Below are positions 33,554 through 42,418 of a stretch of DNA of 64,000 bases, in pieces. Below the pieces are notes generated by a model. The model was not told the DNA's origin, did not search any database, and worked only from the letters and a program-made list of their open reading frames with translations. The stretch is taken from assembly GCA_963703565.1 (NCBI GenBank), contig CAVPEW010000041.1, forward strand, positions 1-64,000, in the 5' to 3' direction. A program made the position numbers and the translations under genes. The DNA comes from CAVPEW01 sp963703565 (GTDB lineage: Bacteria > Actinomycetota > Acidimicrobiia > Acidimicrobiales > VFJN01). Position 1 is the first letter of the stretch. Every line of letters begins with the position of its first letter.

Positions 33554-33559
33554 TACGAT
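33554..33559 (+). promoter_or_regulatory. Putative leaderless -10 box TACGAT
   Basis: TACGAT is followed by a 6-base spacer and GTG 33566. It selects this start over the open frame that begins 45 bases upstream. Confidence 0.5.
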
Positions 33560-33565
33560 CGCCCG

Positions 33566-34510
33566 GTGACCCCCCTGACCCCCCCTCCGCCGAACACGCC
33601 CGAGCCCGGGGAGCTGGCGCCCGACGGGGCCCGTGTCGCCGACGCCGCCGGGGAGCTGCTCGCGCTCCTGAGGCTGGAGCGCTTCGAGCTCGACCTGTTC
33701 CGGGGCTTCAACCCCAGCGACTGGCATGCGCCGCGCGTCTTCGGCGGGCTGGTGGCGGCCCAGGCGCTCAGTGCTGCGATCCACACCGTCGAGGTGGCCC
33801 AGCCGGTGCACTCGTTCCACTCCTACTTCGTGCGCGGGGGCGTCCCGGGCGAGCCGATCGTGTACTCGGTCGACCGCATCCGCGACGGCCGCTCGTTCAC
33901 CACCCGCCGGGTCAGCGCGATCCAGCGCGGCGAGGCGGTGTTCGTGATGGACGCCTCGTTCCACCGTGTCGAGGAGGGAGACGTCGACTACCAGCTCCGG
34001 GTCGATCCAAGCGCGCCCCCACCGGGAGTTGGCACACCTGGGGCCTGGTCGATGCCGGCGTTCGCCCGGCCCGGCCTGTTCGACGTCATCGAGACCATCG
34101 AGGTGGGGCCCACCCCACCCGAAGCGGACGGCACCTATCGCTCGACGCGCCGGGCGTGGATGCGCATCGCGTCTGCGTTGCCCGACGACGCGAACCTGCA
34201 CGTCGTGGCCCTGACGTTCCTGTCGGACATGGCTGTGGTCATGGCCGCCCGGCCGCCGAGCAGCCCGATCGACTGGGCCAACTTCATGGGCGCGAGCCTT
34301 GACCACGCCATGTGGTTCCATCGGCGCCTGCGTGCGGATGGCTGGCTCTACTACGACATGCACGCCGTGTCGACGAGCGGGGCCCTGGGTCTGGCCCGAG
34401 GCACGTTCCACGACACCTCGGGGCGCCTGGTGGCCTCGATGAGCCAGGAGGCGCTGATGCGGGTGGCCCGCCCCGGCTCGCTGCCGCCGTTCCGCTCGCC
34501 CGAGCTGTAG
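33566..34510 (+). CDS. tesB: Acyl-CoA thioesterase II (TesB-type double hotdog)
   Basis: A 314-residue protein with two hotdog domains. The first has RVFGGLVAAQALSAAIHTV and HSFHSYFVRGG, then the Arg-Ser-Phe signature GRSFTTRRVSAIQRGEAVF. The second has LDHAMWFHRRLRADGWLYYDMHAVSTSGALGLARGTFHDTSGRLVASMSQEALMR, ending the family's active-site region. TesB enzymes hydrolyse acyl-CoA esters in the cytoplasm. The proline-rich N-terminus (PPPPNTPEPGE) is unusual and may be non-structural. It begins 92 bases from the divergent mutase gene, which links it loosely to acyl-CoA metabolism. Confidence 0.9.
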   Translation: MTPLTPPPPNTPEPGELAPDGARVADAAGELLALLRLERFELDLFRGFNPSDWHAPRVFGGLVAAQALSAAIHTVEVAQPVHSFHSYFVRGGVPGEPIVYSVDRIRDGRSFTTRRVSAIQRGEAVFVMDASFHRVEEGDVDYQLRVDPSAPPPGVGTPGAWSMPAFARPGLFDVIETIEVGPTPPEADGTYRSTRRAWMRIASALPDDANLHVVALTFLSDMAVVMAARPPSSPIDWANFMGASLDHAMWFHRRLRADGWLYYDMHAVSTSGALGLARGTFHDTSGRLVASMSQEALMRVARPGSLPPFRSPEL

Positions 34511-34534
34511 CCCGACCCGACCCGAGGTGAGCGC

Positions 34535-35188
34535 GTGGGGCCTGCACTGTTCGCGTTCGAGGACGTGGTGCTGGTGCGCTCCGGCCGCCGGGTGCTCGAC
34601 GGGGTGACCGCGACCGTGGCCGACGAGGGCATCACCTGCCTCGTGGGGGCCTCGGGCAGCGGCAAGTCGTCGCTGCTGAGACTGTGCAACCGCCTCGAGG
34701 TCCCCTCCTCGGGCCGGGTCCGCTTCCGGGGCGACGACGTGGCCGACCTCGACCCGCTGGCCCACCGCCGCCGGGTGGGCATGGTGTTCCAGGCGCCGAC
34801 GCCGTTCCCGGGCAGCGTGGCGCACAACCTGGCCGTCGCGGATCCGGATGCCGACGAGGCCCGCTGTGTCGAGGTGCTGGGGCGCGCCGGCCTCGGGGCA
34901 GGGTTCCTGGACAGAGGCGCCGACGAGCTGTCCGGCGGGGAGGCGCAGCGGATGTGCCTCGCCCGGGCCCTGATGGCGGGTCCGGAGGTGCTGTGCATGG
35001 ACGAGCCCACCTCCGCCCTCGACGACGATGCCACCGCGGCGCTCGAGGGGCTCGCCCTGGACCTCGCCCACGGCCAGGGCGTACCCGTGCTCTGGGTCAG
35101 CCACGACCGGGCGCAGGTGGCGCGCATCGCCGACCACCGCCTGGTCATCGAGCAGGGGCGGTTGGTCCGGGGAGATGGTGATGGCTGA
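34535..35188 (+). CDS. fetA: ABC transporter ATP-binding protein (FetA/YbbL-like)
   Basis: A 217-residue ATPase with Walker A GASGSGKSSLLRLCNRLE, Q-loop VFQAPTPFPGSV, signature ELSGGEAQRMCLARAL, Walker B VLCMDEPTSALDD and switch WVSHD. The small size and the permease gene overlapping its end by eight bases identify the FetAB type, implicated in E. coli in iron export and oxidative-stress tolerance. Substrate here is inferred only from the pair. GTG start, 24 bases after tesB, so it may be co-transcribed with it. Confidence 0.82.
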   Translation: MGPALFAFEDVVLVRSGRRVLDGVTATVADEGITCLVGASGSGKSSLLRLCNRLEVPSSGRVRFRGDDVADLDPLAHRRRVGMVFQAPTPFPGSVAHNLAVADPDADEARCVEVLGRAGLGAGFLDRGADELSGGEAQRMCLARALMAGPEVLCMDEPTSALDDDATAALEGLALDLAHGQGVPVLWVSHDRAQVARIADHRLVIEQGRLVRGDGDG

Positions 35189-35963
35189 CGCCTCCATCGG
35201 TTGGGGTGGTCTGGCCGCTTCGACGCTGCTGGTCGTGGCGGCCGTCGCGCTCTCGGCGTGGCGCGGGCTCGACCTGGAGGCGCCGATGGCGTGGGCGTGC
35301 GCTCGTGCGCTGGCCCAGTTGCTGGTGGTCGGCTACGCGCTCGGTGCCCTTGTCGACGACGACGCGCCGCCGGCGGCGGCGTGGGTGTGGGTGGTGGCGA
35401 TGGTGGCCTTCGCCGGGGTGACCGTGGCCCGCCGGGCCCCCGAGGTGCCCGGCGCCATGCAGTTGGCGCTGGTCGCAGCGGGCGTCACCACCGCGCTCGC
35501 CCTGGCGGTTGTCTTCGGGGCCGGCATCTATCCCGCCGAGGCCCGCACCATCATCCCCGTCGCCGGCATGATGGTGGGCAACTCGATCTCGGCAACCGTG
35601 GTGGCCGCCCGCCGGGTCGTCGCGGAGCTGGCCGAGCACCGAGACGACGTGGAGGCCCGACTGGCCCTCGGCCAGCCCTGGAGCCTGGCGGCTCGCAGTC
35701 ACGTTCGCGAAGCGTCGCGCACGGCGCTGACGGCCCAGATCGAGAGCACCAAGGCGGTGGGACTGGTGTTCCTGCCCGGTGCCATGACCGGCCTCATCCT
35801 GGCCGGGGTGGACCCGGTCGACGCCGTGCTGGTGCAGGCGGCGGTGATGTTCTTGATCCTGGGATGCGTGGCGGGCAACGTGACGGTGGTCGGCGTCGGT
35901 CTGACAAGGCGGCTCTTCACCGCCGACCACCGCCTCGTGCCGCTGGCGCGCCGGGTGCGCTGA
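35181..35963 (+). CDS. fetB: ABC transporter permease (FetB/YbbM-like, UPF0014)
   Basis: A 260-residue membrane protein with about seven helices. The family mark is the central AEARTIIPVAGMMVGNSISATVVAARRVVAEL, followed by LALGQPWSLAARSHVREASRTALTAQIESTKAVGLVFLPGAMTGLILAGVDPV. It pairs with the overlapping ATPase gene. ATG 35181 has a GGGGAG ribosome site six bases upstream; ATG 35175 in the same frame is an alternative. Confidence 0.87.
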   Translation: MADASIGWGGLAASTLLVVAAVALSAWRGLDLEAPMAWACARALAQLLVVGYALGALVDDDAPPAAAWVWVVAMVAFAGVTVARRAPEVPGAMQLALVAAGVTTALALAVVFGAGIYPAEARTIIPVAGMMVGNSISATVVAARRVVAELAEHRDDVEARLALGQPWSLAARSHVREASRTALTAQIESTKAVGLVFLPGAMTGLILAGVDPVDAVLVQAAVMFLILGCVAGNVTVVGVGLTRRLFTADHRLVPLARRVR

Positions 35964-35981
35964 GCGCCCAGGGGCCACCGG

Positions 35982-35987
35982 TAGCCT
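35982..35987 (+). promoter_or_regulatory. Putative leaderless -10 box TAGCCT
   Basis: TAGCCT with a 7-base spacer precedes ATG 35995. The small gene therefore seems to have its own promoter although it lies only 31 bases after the permease gene. Confidence 0.5.
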
Positions 35988-35994
35988 CGCCCGG

Positions 35995-36243
35995 ATGAGC
36001 GACTACGAGATCCCCGTCCCGGAGCCCAAGGAGATCGACGAGAAGAACTGGCTCCAGCTCAAGGACATGCTCGAGCGGGCCGTGCTGAAGGGCCACCCCT
36101 ACCAGGGCAACGAGAAGTGCGGGAACTGCCTGTACTACCTCAACACCGACGACGACATCTCGTACTGCTGGCACCCCCAGCTGCGGATCCTCGTGGGCTT
36201 CGAGTGGTGGTGCCAGTGGTGGGAGAAGATCCCCGAGGGGTGA
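35995..36243 (+). CDS. Small cysteine-rich protein with HiPIP-like cysteine spacing
   Basis: An 82-residue protein with no signal peptide or membrane segment. The first 40 residues are charged and probably helical (EIDEKNWLQLKDMLERAVLKG). Then come CGNCLYYL, a third Cys in ISYCWHP about 14 residues on, and a final Cys in FEWWCQWWEKI. The order C-x2-C-xYY, C, and aromatic-W-C-x2-W is that of high-potential iron-sulfur proteins, in which four Cys hold a 4Fe-4S cluster. HiPIPs are normally periplasmic and proteobacterial, so a cytoplasmic actinobacterial version would be unusual. A zinc-binding role is the main alternative. Real gene status is supported by the -10 box and non-shadow composition. 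Confidence 0.72.
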   Translation: MSDYEIPVPEPKEIDEKNWLQLKDMLERAVLKGHPYQGNEKCGNCLYYLNTDDDISYCWHPQLRILVGFEWWCQWWEKIPEG

Positions 36244-36273
36244 CGGGCGGTCAACCGGGTCCAGGACGATCGT

Positions 36274-38293
36274 TCAGGGTTGCAGTGAGGTGGAGCCGGT
36301 CGCGGTGCCGGCGGCGTCGAACACGCTCACCCGGGAGCCGGTGAGCACGAGGAGCCCGGCCGGTACGGGCACGGTGCGGGTCCACGACGGGTAGCCGTCC
36401 AGGGGCAGGTCCACTGGGAGGCTGCCCCCGTCGACGAGGTCGGCGCCCGACGCTCGCACCAGGCGCACATGCAGGGAGGGCGTGGCGACGTATCCGATCT
36501 TGGGGCACACGTCCAGGCAACGCGGCGGCGCGCCGTCCACGGCGTGGTCGAGCACCGGGACTGCCAGGGTGCCGTCGCCCAGGTCGGTGACGGCGTGGGG
36601 ATCCCACACCGCTTCGGACTCCGCGCCCAGGCCCACTGCATCGACGATGCGGGGTCGGGCCGGGTCCGCGACGTCGAACAGTGTGGCGGCCACGCCACCG
36701 GTGAGGCCCTCGAGCGTGCCCGCCGGGCCGATCCCGACCAGCAGGTCGTCACCCACGGGGTGCAGGTAGGCCGAGAAGCCACCGAGCTCCACCTCGCCCG
36801 CTCGCCGGGGTCGGCTCGGGTCGGAGAGGTCGATGACGTAGAGGGGGTCCGACTGCAGGTAGGTCACTACGTAGGCCACCTCCCCGGCGAAGCGGACCCC
36901 CTCGATGCGCTCACCCGGCTTGCCCAGGCCGTCGAGCCTGCCGATCTCGTCGAGGCTGCCCTCGGTGTCGAGCACGATCACGGAGTTGGCGCCCACGGCG
37001 GGGGAGTCGAACGCGCCCTGGTTCCCCGACACGGCCACTCGCAGGACGCCCGCCTGGTCCGACATCGCGTAGGTGTTCAACAACGTGCCGGGGACCCAGC
37101 CCGAACCCGTCCAGGTGAGGTCGTCGAGCGCGAAGCGGTGGATGGTCGTGCCCGGCGCACCGCCCGGGCCGGGACCGAAGGTGGTCACGTAGAGCGCCGA
37201 CTCGGTGGCGTGCACCAGCTCGCCCCCGCCGACGACCTGAGCGGTGGCGACCGGGGCGGTGGCGTCGGCGTCGAAGGTCGCGACCAGCACCGCGGTCGCC
37301 GAGGTGGGCTGGCCCGCCGGGTGCCACACCTGGTCGCACCGGCCGGGGGCGGTGGCGTCGGCGGTACCGTCGGTGAAGGGCAGCCGGCTGTCGGGTTCCA
37401 CGGTCGAGGTGGTCGTCAAGGGCGTGCCGGGCTCGCCGGTGACGGTGGTGGAATCCCCTGTCCACGCGCGGCGCCGACGCGACCGCGGGCCCGGCGCCCG
37501 GGGTTCCGGCAGCGCCGGGGTCGGGCACGGGCGGTTCGGGTGTGGGTTCGGTCACGGGCGGCTCGGGGAGCGGTTCGGTCACGGGCGGTCCCGGCAGGGG
37601 TTCGGGCAGCGGGACCGGTCGCCCCGAGAGGTCCACGACCACGACGTGCAGGCGACGGCCGACCCGGCGGGCATCGAGGAGAGAGCCCACGAAGTGACCG
37701 TCGCCTCGTGCCACGAGGCGGTCGCCCTCGACCGCCACCGAGGTGACGTGCACCTCGGGCAGCCCGGTCGGGGTGACCCCGCTCGACAGCACCCAGATCC
37801 GTCCCGAGGCCGGGTCGGCGGTGAGGCGGGCATCGGCGCCCGGCAGGTCGAGGTTGTCGAGGACCCGCGGGCCGTCCGGGTCGATCAGGTGCAGGCGCCC
37901 GTCGTCGCCCACCGCCACCACCCGGTCGGCGATCAGGTCCACCCGATCGAGCTCGTCGATGCCCGACACCGACGTGTTCGTAGCTCCCGTGTCCGCCGAC
38001 GCGTCGGCGAAGCCCGAGGCCCGTGAGAGGGCGGGGGCCGCCGACGCATCGCCGGCCTCGGCGGTCGCCAGGTCGCGGGAGCCGTACGCAGTGATCTCGG
38101 TACCGGGCGCTCCGGCCACCGCCGGGCCGAAGCCCTCGGCCAGCGAGTCGCAAGAGGCGTAGCGGACCAGCTCCGCCGCCTCAGCCGATGAGCCGGGGAC
38201 CAGTGCCAGGGCGATGCCGGAGGCGACGAGGGCCGCGACGGCCAGCAGGGCCGACGTGGCGCGGGCCGGCGGTGACGTGGACGGGGTGGGCAC
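36274..38293 (-). CDS. Exported beta-propeller domain protein (PF09826-like; one-base frameshift near 37459)
   Basis: The signal peptide (TSALLAVAALVASGIALALVPGSSAEA) leads into a propeller-type protein: NTSVSGIDELDRVDLIADRVVAVGDDGRLHLID, then repeated blades such as AGEVAYVVTYLQSDPLYVIDLSDPSRPRRAGEVELGGFSAYLHPVGDDLLVGIG and VAATLFDVADPARPRIVD. The IDE-x-D-x-V-K/D start is typical of the secreted beta-propeller family. A Pro/Glu-rich insert (PLPEPPVTEPTPEPP) lies mid-protein. The two halves are in different frames. Removing one G from the GGGG run near 37455-37458 gives VDRDSTTVTGEPGTPL, and total length is 3n+1. The GTG start has an AGGAGG site upstream. Function unknown. Confidence 0.8.
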
Positions 38294-38379
38294 GGGTGCC
38301 TCCTGGGTTCGAGCGGGGCCGCGAGCAGGCCCGTTCGCGTTCTTCGACGTCGCCGCCCGGGTGGCTGGTTCCCGTTGCG

Positions 38380-38385
38380 TAGCCT
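38380..38385 (+). promoter_or_regulatory. Putative leaderless -10 box TAGCCT
   Basis: TAGCCT is followed by six bases and ATG 38392, in the 98-bp space between the divergent propeller gene and the reductase gene. Confidence 0.5.
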
Positions 38386-38391
38386 GCGCTC

Positions 38392-39753
38392 ATGGCGCTT
38401 CGGCTCGTGATCCTCGGCGGCGGCCCGGCGGGCAACATGGCCGCCACCCACGCCGCCCGCTTCGGCGCCGAGGTGACCCTGATCGAGCGGGACGTGATCG
38501 GTGGCGCCGCCCATCTATGGGACTGCATCCCGTCGAAGGCCATGATCGCCACCGGCGGTGCCCTGGCCGCCGTGGGCCGCTCTGCCGAGATGGGCCTGGA
38601 GCCGGTCACCGCCACGGTCGACACCGACGCTCTGCGGGCCCGGATCGGCGCCATCGCCGACAAGCTCGAGTCCTCGACCCAACGGCTGCTCGACAGTCAG
38701 GGAGTTCGCCTCCTGCGGGGCACGGGCCGCTGCAAGGGTCCCCACGAGATCGTCGCGGAGACCGACGGTGGCCTGGTCGAGATCGAGGCCGACGCCGTGC
38801 TGCTCGCGACGGGCAGCCGACCCCGCCTCCCGGCATGGGCCACCGTGGACGGCGACCGGGTCCTGTCCACCCGACAGGCCTACCCACCCGCGCGCTGGCC
38901 CGAGCACCTGGTCGTGATCGGCTCGGGGGTGACCGGCGTCGAGTTCGTCCACATGTTCTCCTCGCTCGGCAGCGAGGTGACGCTCATCGTGTCGCGCCAG
39001 CAGGTCCTGCCCCAGAAGGACCCCGAGGTGGCCGCCGCCCTCGAGGACGAGCTGGCGCGTCGCGGCGTGCGCCTCTACAAGGGCGCCCGCGCCGTGGGGA
39101 TCGACCACACCGCAGGGGGGGTCTCGGTGCGATGCGACGACGGCCGGTTGGCCTCGGGCAGCCACGCCCTGCTCGCGATCGGGTCGGTGCCCAACAGCGA
39201 CGGGCTGGACCTCGACGCTGCCGGGGTGGCCGTGGACGAGGGGGGCTACGTCCCCGTCGACGACTGGTGCCGCACCAACGTCGAGCACATCTACGCCGCC
39301 GGGGACCTGTCGGGGAAGCTGCCGCTGTCGTCGGTCGCGGCCATGCAGGGCCGGCGCATCGCGGAGCACGTGATGGGCCAGCACGGCCGCGACGCCCGCC
39401 GCGTCGACTACGACAAGGCCGCCTCGGCGATCTTCACCGTCCCCGAGATCGCCGATGTCGGGCTGGCCGAGGCGGATGCGTTCGCCGAGGGTCGCAAGGT
39501 GCGGGTGACCAAGGTGCCGTTCTCCGCTTCGCCCAAGGCGCTGATCGAGAGCCACTCGAAGGGCTTCGTCAAGATCGTGAGCGACCCCGCCACCGGGGTG
39601 GTGCTCGGCGGCTCCGTGGTGGGACGCCACGCCGCCGAGCTGGTTTCGGTGCTCGCGGTAGCGGTGACCAACGGGCTGCGGGTGGCCGACATCGTCGACA
39701 GCCTGCTCGTGCACCCGTCGTTGTCGGAGGCCCTCGCCGAAGCGGCGGAGTGA
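38392..39753 (+). CDS. lpdA: NAD(P)H-quinone dehydrogenase, LpdA-like flavoprotein disulfide-reductase family
   Basis: A 453-residue FAD protein. The FAD site is LVILGGGPAGNMAATHAARFGAEVTLIE, the NAD(P) site VVIGSGVTGVEFVHMFSSLGSEVTLI, and AAGDLSGKLPLSSVAAMQG binds FAD again. In dihydrolipoamide dehydrogenases the redox pair is C-x4-C. Here the segment reads GGAAHLWDCIPSKAM, with only the second cysteine. This is the same lesion as in Mycobacterium tuberculosis Rv3303c (LpdA), which reduces quinones rather than lipoamide. The C-terminal HPSLSEALAEAAE keeps the family's HP motif near the dimer interface. The role is probably redox defence or quinone cycling. Confidence 0.85.
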   Translation: MALRLVILGGGPAGNMAATHAARFGAEVTLIERDVIGGAAHLWDCIPSKAMIATGGALAAVGRSAEMGLEPVTATVDTDALRARIGAIADKLESSTQRLLDSQGVRLLRGTGRCKGPHEIVAETDGGLVEIEADAVLLATGSRPRLPAWATVDGDRVLSTRQAYPPARWPEHLVVIGSGVTGVEFVHMFSSLGSEVTLIVSRQQVLPQKDPEVAAALEDELARRGVRLYKGARAVGIDHTAGGVSVRCDDGRLASGSHALLAIGSVPNSDGLDLDAAGVAVDEGGYVPVDDWCRTNVEHIYAAGDLSGKLPLSSVAAMQGRRIAEHVMGQHGRDARRVDYDKAASAIFTVPEIADVGLAEADAFAEGRKVRVTKVPFSASPKALIESHSKGFVKIVSDPATGVVLGGSVVGRHAAELVSVLAVAVTNGLRVADIVDSLLVHPSLSEALAEAAE

Positions 39754-39766
39754 GCGCTGGCGGGGG

Positions 39767-41533
39767 TCAGTCGATGACGACCACGACGTCGCCCGCTCCG
39801 ACCGAATCGCCCGCGGCGACCTTGATCTCGCTGACGGTGCCCGCCTTGTCGGCGGCGATGTTGTTCTCCATCTTCATCGCCTCGAGCACGCACACCGTCT
39901 GACCCGCTTCCACCGCGACGCCCGGCTCGACCAGCACCTTCACGATGGTGCCCTGCATGGGCACGCTGACGCGGCCCGTGCCCGGCGCTCCCGCCGCCCC
40001 GGAGTCCGGGGCCGCTCGACGGGCTCGGGGCCGCCCGCCGTTGATCGGCGCGGTTGGCGCGGCCTCGGGGACCCACATGCGCACCTGGAAGCGCTTGCCG
40101 TTGACCTCGACGTCGACGTCGCGGCGCACCCGCGGCACGTCGTCGGTGGAGTCCTCGCCCGGCGCCGGTGCGCCCGAGGCGGACACCGCGGACAGGTCGA
40201 GGGTCTCGTCGACCCACCTGGTCGAGTGACGGGCCGCGGAGAAGTCGTCGTGGCGCAGGATGGCCAGGTCGGCGGGGACGGTGGTGGCGATCCCCTCCAC
40301 CCGCAGCTCCTCGAGCGCCCGGATCATGCGACCGATCGCGATCTCGCGGTCGGCCCCCCAGACCACCAGCTTGCCGACCAGGTTGTCGTAGTACTGGCTG
40401 ACCTCGTCGCCGGCCTCGTAGCCGCCGTCCCACCGGACGCCGAACCCCTGCGGCGGGACCAGGGTGCTGATCCGCCCGGGTGCGGGCAGGAAGCGACCGC
40501 CCGCGGGGTCCTCGGCGTTGATCCGCACCTCGATCGCGTGCCCGCGCCGCTCGATGCCGTCCTGGGTGAACGACAGGGGCAGGCCTGACGCCACGCGCAG
40601 CTGCTCGCGGACCAGGTCGATTCCGGTGACCAGCTCGGTCACCGGGTGCTCCACCTGCAGCCGGGTGTTCATCTCGAGGAACCAGAACTCGCCGTCCTGG
40701 TAGAGGAACTCGACGGTGCCGGCGTTGACGTAGCCGCAGGCCCGGGCCACGTCGACCGCGGCGGCGCCCATCGCGGCGCGTGTCTCCTCGTCGAACGCGG
40801 GCGCCGGCGACTCCTCGACCAGCTTCTGGTGGCGGCGCTGCGCCGAGCAGTCGCGCTCGCCCAGCCACACGCAGTTGCCCTGGGTGTCCGCGATGACCTG
40901 CATCTCGACGTGGCGGGGCCAGGTGAGGTAGCGCTCCACGTAGCACTCCGGGCGCCCGAATCCCTTGAGTGCCTCCGACTGGGCGGATTCGAGCGCCTCG
41001 GCGGTGTGCGCGGCGTCGGGAACCACGCGCATGCCCCGCCCCCCGCCGCCGTAGGCAGCCTTGATCGCCACCGGCCAACCGTGCTCCTCGCCGAAGGCGA
41101 CCACCTCGTCGGGCGAGGCGAGGAACGCCGTGGTGCCCGGCACCCCGGCGACGCCCGCGGCCTGAGCGGCGATCCGGCTCGACACCTTGTCACCCATCAC
41201 CTCGATGGCTTCGGGCGGAGGGCCGACGAAGGTCACGCCCCGGGCGGTGATGGCCCGGGCGAAGTCCGTGTTCTCCGAGAAGAAGCCGTAGCCGGGGTGC
41301 ACGGCGTCGGCTCCGGACTCCTCGATCACGGCCAGGATGCGCTCGGTGTTCAGGTAGCTCTCGGTCGCCGTCGTGCCCCCCAGCGCGTAGGCCTCGTCGG
41401 CCAGGCGCACGTGGAGGGCCCCGCGGTCGAGGTCGGAGTACACGGCCACCGTCGTGATGCCCATCTCGCGGCACGCTCGGATGACCCGGACGGCGATCTC
41501 GCCCCGGTTGGCGATCAGGACCTTGGTGAGCAC
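39767..41533 (-). CDS. accA3: Acyl-CoA carboxylase alpha chain (biotin carboxylase plus biotin carrier)
   Basis: A 588-residue protein. The biotin carboxylase part (about residues 1-450) has VLIANRGEIAVRVIRACREMGI, HPGYGFFSEN, the ATP-grasp glycine loop IKAAYGGGGRGMR, GERDCSAQRRHQKLVEESP and EFWFLEMNTRLQVEHPVTE. A linker follows, and then the biotinyl domain with EAMKMENNI near residue 547, where lysine carries biotin. It carboxylates acetyl-CoA or propionyl-CoA with a separate beta chain that is not in this window. The divergent neighbour encodes the biotin ligase that would modify it. GTG start; overlapping divergent promoters lie in the 17-bp intergenic space. Confidence 0.93.
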   Translation of the reverse strand: MLTKVLIANRGEIAVRVIRACREMGITTVAVYSDLDRGALHVRLADEAYALGGTTATESYLNTERILAVIEESGADAVHPGYGFFSENTDFARAITARGVTFVGPPPEAIEVMGDKVSSRIAAQAAGVAGVPGTTAFLASPDEVVAFGEEHGWPVAIKAAYGGGGRGMRVVPDAAHTAEALESAQSEALKGFGRPECYVERYLTWPRHVEMQVIADTQGNCVWLGERDCSAQRRHQKLVEESPAPAFDEETRAAMGAAAVDVARACGYVNAGTVEFLYQDGEFWFLEMNTRLQVEHPVTELVTGIDLVREQLRVASGLPLSFTQDGIERRGHAIEVRINAEDPAGGRFLPAPGRISTLVPPQGFGVRWDGGYEAGDEVSQYYDNLVGKLVVWGADREIAIGRMIRALEELRVEGIATTVPADLAILRHDDFSAARHSTRWVDETLDLSAVSASGAPAPGEDSTDDVPRVRRDVDVEVNGKRFQVRMWVPEAAPTAPINGGRPRARRAAPDSGAAGAPGTGRVSVPMQGTIVKVLVEPGVAVEAGQTVCVLEAMKMENNIAADKAGTVSEIKVAAGDSVGAGDVVVVID

Positions 41534-41550
41534 CCCATATCGTTAGCCGG
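41534..41550. promoter_or_regulatory. Overlapping divergent leaderless promoters for accA3 and birA
   Basis: Only 17 bases separate the two GTG starts. TATCGT at 41538-41543 reads toward birA with a 7-base spacer. On the other strand TAACGA at 41545-41540 reads toward accA3 with a 6-base spacer; its last base deviates from TANNNT. The boxes overlap, so polymerase binding should be mutually exclusive. The plus-strand box is the more certain one. Confidence 0.42.
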
Positions 41551-42390
41551 GTGCCGGGCGAACGTGCCAGATCCGCCCTCGCCGGCTCTCGCTTCGCCGA
41601 GCTGCGCTGGTTGGACGAGACCGGCTCGACCAACGCCGACATGCTCGAGGCGGCGCGTCAGGGCGCGCCGGAGGGTTCGGTGATCGTCGCCGAGCACCAG
41701 AGCGCCGGGCGTGGCCGGGCGGGCCGAGCCTGGGTGGCGCCCCGGGGGGCGTCGCTGCTGGCCTCGGTGCTGCTGCGGCCCCCCGCGGCGGCGGCACCGC
41801 TCGTCACGGCCGCGGTGGCGCTGGCCGCGGCCGAGGCGGTCGAGGCCTGCACCGGGATCCACGCCAGGCTCAAGTGGCCCAACGACCTGGTCGTGCCGGG
41901 CGACGGCTCGGGAGCAGACCGCAAGCTGGCGGGGGTGCTCGCGGAGGCCGACTGGCCCGCCGAGACCGATCCCTCGTCCGGGTGGCGCCCGCCGGGGTCG
42001 TCTGCCCGTGTGGCGGTCGTGGTGGGGGTCGGCGTCAACGTGGACTGGCCCGACGAGCTGCCCGAGGACCTGGCTGACGTCGCGGTCGCCTGCAACCACC
42101 TGGGAGCTCCCGACGTCGACCGCGAGGCCCTGCTGGTGGCGTGGCTGACCCGCCTGGAGCGCCACTACGCCGGCCTGCTGGCCGGTCGATCGGGCACGGT
42201 CGCCCTGCTCGGCGCCTGGCGGGCCCGGTCGGCGACCCTGGGCCGTGCCGTGCGCGTCGAGCTCGGCGCGTACGACGTGGTCGGGACGGCTGTCGACCTC
42301 ACCGACTCGGGCCAGCTCGTCGTAGAGGACGGCGACGGCAACCGCCGGGTCCTGGCGGTGGGCGACGTCGTGCACCTTCGCCCCGGCTGA
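41551..42390 (+). CDS. birA: Biotin--[acetyl-CoA-carboxylase] ligase
   Basis: A 279-residue enzyme that activates biotin with ATP and attaches it to the carrier lysine. Motifs: LDETGSTNADMLEAA, VIVAEHQSAGRGRAGRAWVAPRGASLLAS (GRGRxGR biotinyl-AMP loop), LKWPNDLV, KLAGVLAEA and VVVGVGVNV. The C-terminal small domain (GRAVRVELGAYDVVGTAVDLTDSGQLVVED) is complete. The N-terminal DNA-binding domain of E. coli BirA is absent, so it should not be a repressor. Its target protein is encoded by the divergent gene. Confidence 0.93.
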   Translation: MPGERARSALAGSRFAELRWLDETGSTNADMLEAARQGAPEGSVIVAEHQSAGRGRAGRAWVAPRGASLLASVLLRPPAAAAPLVTAAVALAAAEAVEACTGIHARLKWPNDLVVPGDGSGADRKLAGVLAEADWPAETDPSSGWRPPGSSARVAVVVGVGVNVDWPDELPEDLADVAVACNHLGAPDVDREALLVAWLTRLERHYAGLLAGRSGTVALLGAWRARSATLGRAVRVELGAYDVVGTAVDLTDSGQLVVEDGDGNRRVLAVGDVVHLRPG

Positions 42391-42418
42391 AGGGCCTCGC
42401 GCCGGGACCTGGGGATCC

